Shown in pieces: positions 43,082 through 52,837 of a stretch of 64,000 bases of DNA. Origin of the DNA: Massilia rhizosphaerae (GTDB lineage Bacteria > Pseudomonadota > Gammaproteobacteria > Burkholderiales > Burkholderiaceae_D). The stretch is taken from the NCBI RefSeq assembly GCF_016093545.1, contig NZ_JADKYX010000029.1:1-64000 (forward strand). The letters are read 5' to 3'. The notes under the pieces were generated by a model. That model was given only the letters and a program-made list of their open reading frames with translations. It ran no database searches and was not told the origin of the DNA. Made by a program: the position numbers and the translations under genes. Position 1 is the first letter of the stretch. Each line of letters starts with the position of its first letter.

Positions 43082-46000
43082 ATGACCACTTTCGATGCGC
43101 GGTTGGGGACCGCAACGCTCGTCCTGAACGGGACCATGTCCGGCGGCGGCGCCGATACCACCGACGTCCAGCCGCCGTGGATCGTGTCCGGGCCCAAGGA
43201 CGGTACGGCGATCACGGGCGACCTGGTGATCACGTTCACCGAGGACATCAAGGCCGCCAGCGGCAAGCTGCAGCTGAGCAGCGGATCGACCGTCGTCTTC
43301 AGCGGCGACGTCGCGACCGACCCGGCCATCCACGTGGCGGGCAACACGCTCACCCTGCACCTGGATACGCCGCTGGCCTACGGCACGGAATACTCAATCA
43401 ACGTGGACCCTCACGCGATCACGGATCTGGCACGCAACGAGATGATTTACGTGCCTTACACCTCCTTCCTGAGCGCCCTCAGTCCGACGGCCCTCAACCT
43501 GAGCGGCAACGACGCCTCCAACCTCCTGCACGGCAGCGAACTCGCCGATACGCTGTCGGGCGGCGCCGGCCAGGATACCCTCGTCGGCCACGGCGGCAAC
43601 GACCTGCTGACCGGCGGCCCCGACGATGCCAGCATCTGGAACGACAACGATAGCATCGACGGCGGCGCCGGCAACGACACGATCTACGGCGGCGGGGGTG
43701 ACGACCAGCTGTACGGCGGCGACGGCAACGACCTCGTCCATGGCGGCACGCACGAGGACGACCTCTTCGGCGGCGCCGGCAACGACCAGCTGTTCGGCGA
43801 TGCCGGCGACGACCGCCTGTACGGCGATGCCGGCGACGACACCCTCGACGGCGGCACCGGCAACGACTGGCTGTACGACGTGTCGGGCCGCAACGTGCTG
43901 CGCGGCGGCGACGGCGACGACCGTCTGACTGCGTCCGACGGTCCGAACTATGGCGGGAGCAACAACGGCACCGGCACGCTGGACGGCGGCGCCGGCAACG
44001 ATACCCTCGTCGGCACGGATACGGCCACCTACACGGGCGGCGACGGCAACGACAGCTTCATCATCGAGGTGAGGTCGATCCAAGGACCGGCGGCCAGCGC
44101 CAGCGGCGGCAACGGCAACGACACGTTCACCTACCGCCTGTACGACCACACGACGGGTCACCTGGTGCTGAGCGGCGGCGCCGGCACGGATACCTATGCG
44201 CCGCAAAGCCTCCCGGGCAGCCTGCCGGACAGCACGGCTCGCGTCGAGGTCACCGATTTCAAGGCCGGGGCCGGCGGCGACCTGATCGACGTGAGCTCCC
44301 TGCTGCCCTACGGTTTCAGCGGCAATCCGTTCGCCGGCGGCGACGTCAAGTTGACGGCGGATACCACCGGCACGGCGCTGCAGGCGCGCATCCATTTGTA
44401 TGACGGGACCACCGTCTACCAGACCATGCTGCACCTGGACGGCATCCAGCCAAGCCAGCTCAGCAAAAGCAACTTCGTCGGCGGGTTCGACCCGAACGGG
44501 TCTTCGCAAGGCATGACGCTGACAGGCACTGCCCTGTCCGACAACTTGCACGGCATGCAGGCCGACGACACGATCAGTGGCCTGGACGGGAACGATACCC
44601 TGTCCGGCGGCGCCGGCAACGACAAGCTCGACGGCGGCAAAGGGGACGATTTCCTGTCCGGCGACGAGGGCAACGACACCCTCATCGGCGGCGACGGCAA
44701 CGACTCCCTGCACGATTGGTATGGCAACAACACGTTCCAGGGCGGCGCGGGCGACGACAGGATCGAAGCGAGCTCGACAGGCCACGACAGCGTCGACGGC
44801 GGCACCGGCAACGACACGATCAGCGGCGACACCGGCGACACGCTCGATGGCGGCGCGGGCAACGACTCGATCTACGTATTCGCCGCCATCAGCACGGACG
44901 CCGGCGCGACGGTGCTTCGCGGCGGCGACGGCGACGACACGATCCAGATCGCCGGCCAGGGTGACGTGATGAACGTCAGCGGCGGCGCCGGCGCCGATAC
45001 CTTCGTGCCGCTCGGCGGCCAGTCGGGCGGCACCGTCACCATCACGGACTTTTCCGCGGCCGAAGGCGACAAGCTGGACCTGCGCACGCTCGTACCCGCC
45101 GACTTCAACGGCAACCCGTTCGGCCAGGGCTACCTCAAGGCGGAACAGTCCGGCAGCGACGTCAAGCTGTACGTGGACGCGGACGGCCCCGGCACCACCA
45201 ACGACTACGTCCTGTTCGCCACCCTCACCGGCACCACGCTGGCGGCGCTGCCCGCCTCGGCCTTCCTTGACGGCTACGACCCGACCGGCACCAGCACGGG
45301 TGTCACGCTGACAGGCACGTCCGGCGCCGATACGCTGACCGGCGGCGCCCTCGACGATACGCTCACCGGCGGCGCCGGCAACGACTACCTGCACGGCGGC
45401 GGCGGCAACGACCTGCTGGACGGCGGCGACGAAACGGCGGGCGGCGGCGATTATCTCGAAGGCGGGCAGGGCAACGACGTCCTGCACGGCGGGGCCGGCA
45501 ACGACATCCTGCACGGCGACGCCGGCGACGACACGCTCGACGGCGGGGCCGGCAACGACTTCCTCGAGGACTACGTCGGCAACAACGTCCTGAATGGCGG
45601 CGACGGCAACGACTCGATCAACACCGGCGGCTACTGGCGCGGCAATCCCGGCCACAGTACCCTCGACGGCGGCGCCGGCGACGATTCGATCATGTCCGCC
45701 AACAATGGCGACGTCGTGTACGGCGGCAGCGGCAACGACACCATCGGCGTCAACCTGAGCGGCATGGACCAGACCCAGGACTACCACGTCACCGTCGACG
45801 GTGGCGACGGCAACGACGTCATTACGATCGACCGCACCACGGCCGCCGCGCACGGCGTCGTCGACATCACCGGCGGCGCGGGCATCGACACCTTCCGCAT
45901 CTCGGGCACGTACTCGTCCACGGACCCGGTGGTGATCCGGGACTTCAAGGCCGGCGCGGGCGGCGACGTGCTGGACGTGCTCTTCTTGCTCTCCACGGGC

Positions 46001-49000
46001 GGGAACGCCGTGATCCCGACGACGAATCCGTTCGGGTCGGGCGGCAACCTGCGCCTCGTCCAGGACGGCGCCAACACGCTCGTCAAGGTGCTGGCGGCGC
46101 CGACGGACACGGACGGCCAGACCGCCGCCGTGCTGCAGAACGTGACCGTCAAGGACCTCACGAACGACAATTTCCCGCAAGGCATCCATCCGGACGGATC
46201 GCCGGACGGCATGGTGCTGCAGGGCGGGGACGGCGCCGATTCGATCTATGGCGGCTTCCTGAACGACACCATCCACGGCGGCGGCGGCGACGACTTCCTC
46301 GTCGGCTATGGCGGTGTCGACGTCCTGTACGGCGACGACGGCGCCGATACGTTGAGCAGCAACTACGACGGCAGCGGCGGCAACCATTTCTTCGGCGGCA
46401 ACGGCAACGACCTCCTCGTCGGCACGAACCACGACACGCTGGAAGGCGGCAACGACGACGATACGCTGCATGGCTACGGCGGCAACAATACGCTGGACGG
46501 CGGCGACGGCAACGACCTGCTGACCTCCAACGGCAACAGTCTCCTGGTGGGCGGCCAGGGCAACGATTCACTGCAGAGCTACGGCTTCGGCGACACGGTC
46601 GACGGCGGCAGCGGCAACGACGTGCTGAGCCTGCACACGGTCGACGAGTACTTCAGCGGCAAGGTATCGGGCACGGCGCGGATGGACGGCGGCGACGGCG
46701 ACGACAGCTTCGACTTCGCGATCGGATCCACCGGCACCGCGCAGGTGCTCGCGCACGGCGGCGCCGGCCAGGACACGTTCACCGTCACGGCCACGCAGGC
46801 GTCGGCCGTCATCACCATCGACGATTTCCAGGCCGGCGCGGGCGGCGACATCATCAACCTGGGCGGCATCGCCCGCACCGACGCGTACGACCGGTCGCCG
46901 TTCGGCGCGCACGGCAACCTCCAGGTCGTCCAGCGCGGCGCGGACACGGTGCTGCAGGCCGACCTGGACGGCAGTGGTCCGGGCGGCTACACCGACGTCG
47001 TCGTCCTCTCGAACGTGGACAAGTCCACGCTCAAGATCGACAATTTCTGGAACGGCTTCAACCCCGATGGCACCACCACGGGCGTCAACCTGGCCGGCAC
47101 CGACGGCGCCGACAGCCTGACCGGCGGTTTGCTCGACGACACGCTGGTGGGAGGCGCCGGCAACGACACGCTGTCCGGCAACCTCGGCAACGACAGCATC
47201 GACGGCGGCGACGGCGACGACATCCTCGGCGGCGACGGCATCCTGGGCCAGCCGGAGTCCAGCCTGGACGGTAACGACACGCTGCACGGCGGCGCCGGCA
47301 ACGACGTGCTGTCGACCTGGTACGGTAGCGACAGCCTGGACGGCGGAAGCGGCGACGACACACTGCAGATCAACTTCACCATGGGCCGTGGGCCCGACGT
47401 GATCCACGCCGATGGCGGCGACGGGCAGGACCTGTTCGATATCACCACCTACTACGGCAGTGTCGCCGATGCGACCATCCTGCTGAGCGGCGGCGGCGGC
47501 ACCGATACGTACCGCCTTTCCGGCTTCGCGAACGCCCTCACCTTCACGATCACCGACTTCCAGACGGGCGCCGGCGGCGACGTGCTGCAAGTCTTCGACA
47601 ACTACGGGACGGGCGCGACGCCGTTCTCTAACGGTTACTTCCGTCTCGACCAACGCGGCAGCGATACGGTGCTGGTCCGGGACAGCGACGGCGCGATGGG
47701 TCCGCAGGCCCCTCACGACCTCATCATCCTCAAGAATGTCGCCAAATCCGCGCTCGTGGCGGACAACCTGGACGGATGGGCGCCGGATGGATCGGTCACC
47801 GGCAAGGTCATCGAAGGCACGCCAAGCGCGGACACGCTCCAGGGCGGCCCCCTGAACGACACGATCCACGGCGGCGATGGCGACGACCTCATCACCGGTG
47901 CCGGCGGCGACGACCAGATCGATGGCGGCCCCGGTGCCGATGCGGTGGGCGGCGGCGCCGGCAACGACGTCGTCGCCGGCGGCGACGGCAACGATTCCCT
48001 CGAAGGCGGCACCGGCAACGACACGCTGACGGGTGGCACCGGCGACGATTTTCTGAGTGCGCTCGTGGGCGGGAACGACATGTTGCAGGGTGGCGCCGGC
48101 AACGATCACCTCATTGGCTCGGTAGGCAACACGACCCTCGACGGCGGCGACGGCGACGACCTGCTGGAAGCCGACATCGCGGGCTCGGACGCACGTCTCA
48201 CGCTGCTGGGCGGCGCCGGCAACGACACGTTCCGCTTGCAGGTCAATGCCCGGGCGGACGTGGTCGTCACGGCGACCGGCGGCGGCGGCAGCGACGTGTT
48301 CGAAGTCGCGACCACGGGTGTGCCATTCACGGTGACCGACTTCAAGACGGGCGCCGGCGGCGACCTGGTCGACGTGAAGTTCGACTTCGGCGCGACCAAG
48401 AATCCATTCGCCGACGGCCACCTGCACCTGCGCCAGGTCGGCAGCGACGCCTATCTCGACGTCGACTTCGACGGCACGGCCGGCAGCGGCGGCGTCTCCA
48501 CGTTGCTGAAGCTATCCAACGTGAACGCCAGCACGCTCACGGCCGACAATTTCGTGCAGCACTACGATCCGCAGGCGGGCGTGAAGCCGCCCCCGGCGCC
48601 GGCACCGGCACCCACGCCCGCGCCGACACCGACACCGACACCGGCGCCCACGCCGACGCCGACACCCACGCCGACGCCGGCACCCACGCCGACACCGACG
48701 CCCACACCGACACCCACGCCAGGCGAAACCCACACGGGCGGCAGCGGCACCGACCAGCTGGCCGGCACGGCCGGCAACGATAGCCTCGACGGCGGCGACG
48801 GCGACGACGTCCTGCACGGCGGCGCCGGCGACGACGTGCTCGTGGGCGGTACCGGCCGCGACACCGCCACCTACGACGGCAAGGTCACCGACTACAAGAT
48901 CAGCCACGACGCCACCGGCTGGCACGTGGCCGACCAGCGCAGCGGCGGCACCGACGGCACGGACACCCTGCAAGGCGTCGAACGGGTTGCGTTCGCCGAC

Positions 49001-49402
49001 GCCTCGGTGGCGCTGGACACGGACGGCGTCGCGGCCGAAACGTACCGCCTCTACCGCGCAGCGTTCGACCGCCCGCCCGACCTGCCCGGCCTCGGTTTCT
49101 GGATCAACGCGATGGACAAGGGCGCGTCCCTGCGGGACCTGGCAGGCGGCTTCGCGACGTCGCAAGAGTTCTACGACAAGTACGGCGGCGCGAGCAATGC
49201 CGACATCGTCAACAAGCTGTACCACAACGTGCTGCACCGGGCACCCGAGCAGGCCGGATACGACTACTGGCTGGGCATCCTGGACGACCACAAGGCGAGT
49301 TTGCCGGACGTGCTGGCCGCATTCAGCGACAGCGCCGAGAACAAGGCCGCGGTGGCGGAGCTGATCGCGGACGGGATCCTGTTCACGCCCTGGCAAGGCT
49401 GA
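43082..49402 (+). CDS. Giant RTX repeat protein with DUF4214-like C-terminus
   Basis: A 2106-aa predicted type I secreted protein. Layout: an N-terminal SbsA/Big-like Ig domain (about residues 35-125; VSGPKDGTAITGDLVITFTEDI), then six long modules, each a block of GGxGxDxUx Ca2+-binding nonapeptides followed by a conserved spacer of the form xTDFKAGAGGDLxDV...NPF..G.L.L.Q.G.D (starting near residues 389, 652, 951, 1245, 1489 and 1750). A Pro/Thr linker spans ~1835-1880, then a short RTX block, then a DUF4214-type helical domain (~1985-2090; YRLYRAAFDRPPDLPGLGFW). There is no signal peptide, as expected for type I export. No HlyB/HlyD genes are adjacent. No enzymatic domain is seen; adhesin or matrix roles are possible. 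Confidence 0.9.
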   Translation: MTTFDARLGTATLVLNGTMSGGGADTTDVQPPWIVSGPKDGTAITGDLVITFTEDIKAASGKLQLSSGSTVVFSGDVATDPAIHVAGNTLTLHLDTPLAYGTEYSINVDPHAITDLARNEMIYVPYTSFLSALSPTALNLSGNDASNLLHGSELADTLSGGAGQDTLVGHGGNDLLTGGPDDASIWNDNDSIDGGAGNDTIYGGGGDDQLYGGDGNDLVHGGTHEDDLFGGAGNDQLFGDAGDDRLYGDAGDDTLDGGTGNDWLYDVSGRNVLRGGDGDDRLTASDGPNYGGSNNGTGTLDGGAGNDTLVGTDTATYTGGDGNDSFIIEVRSIQGPAASASGGNGNDTFTYRLYDHTTGHLVLSGGAGTDTYAPQSLPGSLPDSTARVEVTDFKAGAGGDLIDVSSLLPYGFSGNPFAGGDVKLTADTTGTALQARIHLYDGTTVYQTMLHLDGIQPSQLSKSNFVGGFDPNGSSQGMTLTGTALSDNLHGMQADDTISGLDGNDTLSGGAGNDKLDGGKGDDFLSGDEGNDTLIGGDGNDSLHDWYGNNTFQGGAGDDRIEASSTGHDSVDGGTGNDTISGDTGDTLDGGAGNDSIYVFAAISTDAGATVLRGGDGDDTIQIAGQGDVMNVSGGAGADTFVPLGGQSGGTVTITDFSAAEGDKLDLRTLVPADFNGNPFGQGYLKAEQSGSDVKLYVDADGPGTTNDYVLFATLTGTTLAALPASAFLDGYDPTGTSTGVTLTGTSGADTLTGGALDDTLTGGAGNDYLHGGGGNDLLDGGDETAGGGDYLEGGQGNDVLHGGAGNDILHGDAGDDTLDGGAGNDFLEDYVGNNVLNGGDGNDSINTGGYWRGNPGHSTLDGGAGDDSIMSANNGDVVYGGSGNDTIGVNLSGMDQTQDYHVTVDGGDGNDVITIDRTTAAAHGVVDITGGAGIDTFRISGTYSSTDPVVIRDFKAGAGGDVLDVLFLLSTGGNAVIPTTNPFGSGGNLRLVQDGANTLVKVLAAPTDTDGQTAAVLQNVTVKDLTNDNFPQGIHPDGSPDGMVLQGGDGADSIYGGFLNDTIHGGGGDDFLVGYGGVDVLYGDDGADTLSSNYDGSGGNHFFGGNGNDLLVGTNHDTLEGGNDDDTLHGYGGNNTLDGGDGNDLLTSNGNSLLVGGQGNDSLQSYGFGDTVDGGSGNDVLSLHTVDEYFSGKVSGTARMDGGDGDDSFDFAIGSTGTAQVLAHGGAGQDTFTVTATQASAVITIDDFQAGAGGDIINLGGIARTDAYDRSPFGAHGNLQVVQRGADTVLQADLDGSGPGGYTDVVVLSNVDKSTLKIDNFWNGFNPDGTTTGVNLAGTDGADSLTGGLLDDTLVGGAGNDTLSGNLGNDSIDGGDGDDILGGDGILGQPESSLDGNDTLHGGAGNDVLSTWYGSDSLDGGSGDDTLQINFTMGRGPDVIHADGGDGQDLFDITTYYGSVADATILLSGGGGTDTYRLSGFANALTFTITDFQTGAGGDVLQVFDNYGTGATPFSNGYFRLDQRGSDTVLVRDSDGAMGPQAPHDLIILKNVAKSALVADNLDGWAPDGSVTGKVIEGTPSADTLQGGPLNDTIHGGDGDDLITGAGGDDQIDGGPGADAVGGGAGNDVVAGGDGNDSLEGGTGNDTLTGGTGDDFLSALVGGNDMLQGGAGNDHLIGSVGNTTLDGGDGDDLLEADIAGSDARLTLLGGAGNDTFRLQVNARADVVVTATGGGGSDVFEVATTGVPFTVTDFKTGAGGDLVDVKFDFGATKNPFADGHLHLRQVGSDAYLDVDFDGTAGSGGVSTLLKLSNVNASTLTADNFVQHYDPQAGVKPPPAPAPAPTPAPTPTPTPAPTPTPTPTPTPAPTPTPTPTPTPTPGETHTGGSGTDQLAGTAGNDSLDGGDGDDVLHGGAGDDVLVGGTGRDTATYDGKVTDYKISHDATGWHVADQRSGGTDGTDTLQGVERVAFADASVALDTDGVAAETYRLYRAAFDRPPDLPGLGFWINAMDKGASLRDLAGGFATSQEFYDKYGGASNADIVNKLYHNVLHRAPEQAGYDYWLGILDDHKASLPDVLAAFSDSAENKAAVAELIADGILFTPWQG
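48587..48720 (+). repeat. Low-complexity (Pro-Thr/Pro-Ala) coding repeat
   Basis: Inside the RTX gene a run of ACGCCGACACC-type units encodes alternating Pro-Thr and Pro-Ala dipeptides (about 45 residues). It links the repeat region to the C-terminal domain. Such tracts change length by slippage; the unit is 6 bp, so changes keep the frame. Confidence 0.85.
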
Positions 49403-49411
49403 CGCCGCGCG

Positions 49412-50107
49412 TCAGGCTTCCTCGTGCGCCGCCAGCCACGGCACGATCACGTCGAGCAGGCGACCCGGCGCCTCGATCGGGATCATGTGGCCCGTGTCCT
49501 CGACGACCACGAGCGTGGCGCCGGGGATGGCGGCCGTCATCTCCTGCGCTTCCGCCAGGCTGCGCAGCCGGTCCTGCGCAGCCGCCACGACGAGCGTCGG
49601 GCAGCGGATCTCGCCGGAGCGTCCGAGGTCGCCCGGCCGGTCCAGCATCGACTGGCGCCGGAACACGTCGCCGCCGAGGCGCGTGCCCATCGCGCGCACG
49701 CGCTCGATCAACGCCTCGTTGTCGCGCTGTCGCGGATGCAGCGACGTGGCGACGGCCGTGCGGCTCAGGCCGCTGAACGCGATCGACGGGGCCGCGTTGC
49801 CGATCGCGCCCTTGCGCTCTTGCAGCGCGGCCGTGTCGGCGCGCGTGGAGGTGGCGACCAGGACGAGCGCGCGCACGCGCGCCGGCGCCTGGCGCGCGAT
49901 CGCGCGGGCGACGTAGCCGCCCATCGAAAAGCCCATGAGCAAAAAAGTCGGGGGCGCCGTCGCGAGGACGCGGCGCGCCATCGCCTCGACCGACGTGTCG
50001 TGGCGCAGGTCGGCGTGGACGACGGGGCCAAAGCGCGCCAGCGCCGGCACCATGTCGTCCCACAGGGTGTCGTCGGCCATGAAGCCGGGGACAAGAAGGA
50101 TAGCCAT
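49412..50107 (-). CDS. Alpha/beta hydrolase
   Basis: A 231-aa cytoplasmic serine hydrolase: entry MAILLVPGFMADDTLWDDM, nucleophile elbow LLMGFSMGGYVA with the Ser at about residue 60, an Asp in VVAAAQDRL and His in VEDTGHMIPIEAP near the C-terminus, completing the triad. It resembles the MhpC/RutD-like group. It is convergent with the RTX gene; the two stop codons are 9 bp apart within one small hairpin (49399-49415). The substrate is unknown. Confidence 0.87.
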   Translation of the reverse strand: MAILLVPGFMADDTLWDDMVPALARFGPVVHADLRHDTSVEAMARRVLATAPPTFLLMGFSMGGYVARAIARQAPARVRALVLVATSTRADTAALQERKGAIGNAAPSIAFSGLSRTAVATSLHPRQRDNEALIERVRAMGTRLGGDVFRRQSMLDRPGDLGRSGEIRCPTLVVAAAQDRLRSLAEAQEMTAAIPGATLVVVEDTGHMIPIEAPGRLLDVIVPWLAAHEEA

Positions 50108-50324
50108 CCCGGCATCCTAGCAGACGCATGCCGGCTTGCCATTCCGGCCACGGCCGTTATCACTTTGAAATCCGTTTCACCCGCGCGGGATATCGGCATC
50201 GGCATATGACTTGCGCCTTAGCAAACGAACGCAAAGTGCGCGCGCGGAGCTGAGTCGCCTCAAGGCGGAACGGCCCCGATGCGACTTTCATTGGCTCTTG
50301 TTGCTTGAAAAACCGAGGAGTCCC

Positions 50325-52061
50325 ATGAAACCATCCGCCACCTCCAGCGTGCGCAACCAGCTCAGGTTCGCATTCGCCGTCGTCATCGTGCTGTCGTTCG
50401 TCGCGACGGCCATCGCCATCTGGCGCCTGCAAGTCCTGTCGGACGACACGCAGGCCCTCACCCAACGCCCGCTCGCCAAGGAACGCCTGATTTCCGGGTG
50501 GCTCCTGAACACGTCGGTCGCCGCCAAGCGCACCGGGGCCATCGCGCGTTCCGCCGACGCGGAGCTCGCCACCTACTACGCGGCGGAAACCCGGGATTCG
50601 ACGGCGCGCATGAGCGCGCTGCAGAAACAGGTCGGCGCGCTGCTCGACACGCCGGAGGAGCACGCCGTGTTCGACCAGATCGCCACGGCGCGCCAGCGTT
50701 ACCTCGCCGCGCGCGACCGCGTCATGGCCCTCAAGTCCGGCGGCAGCGATGCCGACGCCCGCAAATACTTCGACGACGAATTCATGCCCGCCGCGGCCGC
50801 GTATCTCGGCCGGGTCAAGGCGCTGCTGGAGCTGCAGCAGAAGGAGATCGACACGCGCGTCGCCGCCGTGCTCGGCAGCGCGGACCGCAGCAGCGACGTG
50901 CTGACCGCGCTGTGCCTCGCCACGCTCGCCTTCAGCGTCGGCGCCGGCACCCTGTTCGGACGCGCCCTGTTCCGGCGCCTGGGCGGCGAACCGGCGCGCG
51001 CGGCGCAGGTGGCGGCCGAGATCGCGGGCGGCAACCTGTGCGTGGCCGTGCCGGTCGCCGCCGGCGACAAGGACAGCCTGATGGCCGCCCTCGAACGCAT
51101 GCGCGCCAGCCTCGCGGGCATCGTCGCCGACGTGCGCGAGGGCACGGGCACGATCGTCACCGCCGTGGCCACGATGGCCGGCGAAACCGAGGACCTGTCG
51201 CGCCGCACGGAAAGCCAGGCGCAGGCGCTGGAAGAAACGGCGTCGTCGATGGAGGAACTGACGGCGGCCGTCGGCCAGAACGCGGTCAACGCCGAGGAAG
51301 CCAACCGCATGGCCGGCGACGCCACGCGCGTGGCGCAGCAGGGCGGCGCGATGGTCGGCCAGCTGGTCGACACGATGGGGGCGATCAACGCCTCGTCGGC
51401 GCGCATCGTCGACATCATCGCCGTCATCGACGGCATCGCGTTCCAGACCAATATCCTGGCGCTGAATGCGGCCGTGGAAGCGGCGCGCGCGGGCGAGCAA
51501 GGCCGCGGCTTCGCTGTCGTCGCGGCCGAAGTGCGCGCCCTGGCCCAGCGCTCGGCCGCCGCCGCCCGCGAAATCAAGGACCTGATCGACGCCTCGACCC
51601 AGCGCGTGGCCGACGGCGCCACCCTGGCGGGCCAGGCCGGGCAGACGATGCGCGACATCGTCGACAGCATCGGCCGCGTGACGGGTGTCGTGAACGAGAT
51701 CGTCGCCTCCAACCGCGAGCAGGCCAGCGGCATCGGCCAGGTCAACCAGGCCATCGTGCAGATGGATGGCGTGACCCAGCAGAACGCGGCCCTGGTCGAG
51801 GAATCGGCCGCTGCGACCCGGACCATGCACGAGCAGGCGCAGGCGCTGGCCGAGCTGGTGGCGCTGTTCCGGGTCGAGACGAAGCCGCGGCCGCAGGCGG
51901 TCGCGAAACCCGCGCTGCCGCCCGCCCGCCGCGCGGCACCCGCGCCCGCGCCCGCGCCCGCACCGAAGCCGGCGGCGGCCAAGCCGGCGCGCAAGGCGAC
52001 CGCCGCCGCGACCGCGCGCAAGGCCGCGACGACAGTGGACGCGGACTGGCAAGAGTTCTAG
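50325..52061 (+). CDS. Methyl-accepting chemotaxis protein
   Basis: A 578-aa chemoreceptor: N-terminal helix (LRFAFAVVIVLSFVATAIAIW), a periplasmic four-helix-bundle ligand domain (about residues 40-190), a second helix (VLTALCLATLAFSVGAGTLFG), HAMP, and a long cytoplasmic signalling domain with the conserved hairpin tip IAVIDGIAFQTNILALNAAVEAARAGEQGRGFAVVAAEVRALAQ split across the hairpin. An Ala/Pro/Lys-rich linker leads to the C-terminal pentapeptide DWQEF, the CheR/CheB tethering type, so this is a high-abundance-style receptor able to recruit its own adaptation enzymes. GAGGAG precedes ATG 50325. The ligand is unknown. Confidence 0.94.
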   Translation: MKPSATSSVRNQLRFAFAVVIVLSFVATAIAIWRLQVLSDDTQALTQRPLAKERLISGWLLNTSVAAKRTGAIARSADAELATYYAAETRDSTARMSALQKQVGALLDTPEEHAVFDQIATARQRYLAARDRVMALKSGGSDADARKYFDDEFMPAAAAYLGRVKALLELQQKEIDTRVAAVLGSADRSSDVLTALCLATLAFSVGAGTLFGRALFRRLGGEPARAAQVAAEIAGGNLCVAVPVAAGDKDSLMAALERMRASLAGIVADVREGTGTIVTAVATMAGETEDLSRRTESQAQALEETASSMEELTAAVGQNAVNAEEANRMAGDATRVAQQGGAMVGQLVDTMGAINASSARIVDIIAVIDGIAFQTNILALNAAVEAARAGEQGRGFAVVAAEVRALAQRSAAAAREIKDLIDASTQRVADGATLAGQAGQTMRDIVDSIGRVTGVVNEIVASNREQASGIGQVNQAIVQMDGVTQQNAALVEESAAATRTMHEQAQALAELVALFRVETKPRPQAVAKPALPPARRAAPAPAPAPAPKPAAAKPARKATAAATARKAATTVDADWQEF

Positions 52062-52136
52062 GCGGAAGGGGGGCGGTTGCCGCAAATGGGTTTCTCAGGC
52101 AACATCGCCCTATCCTTCATCTTTACGCACGACGCC

Positions 52137-52634
52137 ATGACCCTGCCCGCCCACCAACTCACCATGACTGTCCTGATGACGCCGGATACCGCGAATTTTT
52201 CCGGCAACGTGCACGGCGGGAACATCCTGAAACTGCTCGACCAGGTCGCCTATGCGTGCGCCAGCCGCTATGCCGGCACCTATGTCGTGACGATGAGCGT
52301 CGACCAGGTGACGTTCCGCCAGCCGATCCACGTGGGCGAGCTGGTCACGTTCCTGGCTGCCGTGAACTACACGGGCCGCACGTCGATGGAAGTCGGCATC
52401 AAGGTCGTGGCCGAGAACATCCGCACCCAGCAGGTGCGCCACGTGAACAGCTGCTTCTTCACGATGGTGGCCGTCGGCGACGACAAGCAGCCGGTGCCCG
52501 TCCCGCCCCTGCGTCCGTTCGGGCCGGACGAGCTGCGCCGCCACGAGCAGGCGAAGGCCCGCAAGGAGCTGCGCCTGGCGCTGGACCGCCAGCACGAGGA
52601 ACGGGCCGCGGGCCGGGCGGAACTGGACGCCTGA
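52137..52634 (+). CDS. Acyl-CoA thioesterase (hotdog fold, YciA type)
   Basis: Hydrolyses acyl-CoA to free acid and CoA. The 165-aa protein has the YciA/hotdog pattern: MTVLMTPDTANFSGNVHGGNILKLLDQVAYACASRY with the catalytic Asp, VTMSVDQVTFRQPIHVGELV, TGRTSMEVGIKVVAENI and a Lys/Arg/Glu-rich C-terminal helix. ATG 52137 was chosen because the family starts here; no strong ribosome site is seen. It lies between the chemoreceptor and the second tRNA-Phe. Confidence 0.9.
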   Translation: MTLPAHQLTMTVLMTPDTANFSGNVHGGNILKLLDQVAYACASRYAGTYVVTMSVDQVTFRQPIHVGELVTFLAAVNYTGRTSMEVGIKVVAENIRTQQVRHVNSCFFTMVAVGDDKQPVPVPPLRPFGPDELRRHEQAKARKELRLALDRQHEERAAGRAELDA

Positions 52635-52681
52635 ACAAAAATTATGGATCTCGCGTAACCCGTGCTATACTGCGCCGCCTT

Positions 52682-52757
52682 GGCCTGGTAGCTCAGTCGG
52701 TAGAGCAGAGGATTGAAAATCCTTGTGTCGGTGGTTCGATTCCGCCCCGGGCCACCA
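52682..52757 (+). tRNA. tRNA-Phe (GAA), copy 2
   Basis: Identical over all 76 nt to the copy at 17241-17316, including the CCA end. A -10-like TATACT lies at 52667-52672, close to the 5' end; no clear -35. Followed by a terminator with the same arms as copy 1. No accessory cassette lies at this copy; the next gene is a conserved YjdM-like one. Confidence 0.98.
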
Positions 52758-52772
52758 AGTTTCAGCATACAG

Positions 52773-52797
52773 CGCCAACCCGTCCGGTTGGCGTTTT
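52773..52797 (+). terminator. tRNA-Phe terminator, copy 2
   Basis: CGCCAACC (52773-52780) and GGTTGGCG (52786-52793) form a stem with a 5-nt loop, followed by TTTT. The arms are identical to those after copy 1 (17337-17363), so tRNA and terminator were duplicated together or are under the same constraint. Confidence 0.9.
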
Positions 52798-52837
52798 GCA
52801 TTCCTCCATCGATTCGCCGATACGCCCGCACACTGCC

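Noticed and set aside
43600..48500. Short tandem repeats resembling a CRISPR array
   Set aside because: The repeats are RTX codons in frame, with no fixed-length spacers.
43082..49402. Long open frames on the opposite strand of the RTX gene
   Set aside because: They mirror the GGxGxD codon bias of the RTX gene, have no start signals or domains, and are explained by the repeat composition.
50130..50324. Sigma28-type promoter before the chemoreceptor gene
   Set aside because: GCCGTTAT at 50153-50160 resembles a sigma28 -10 but there is no matching -35 at the right spacing.
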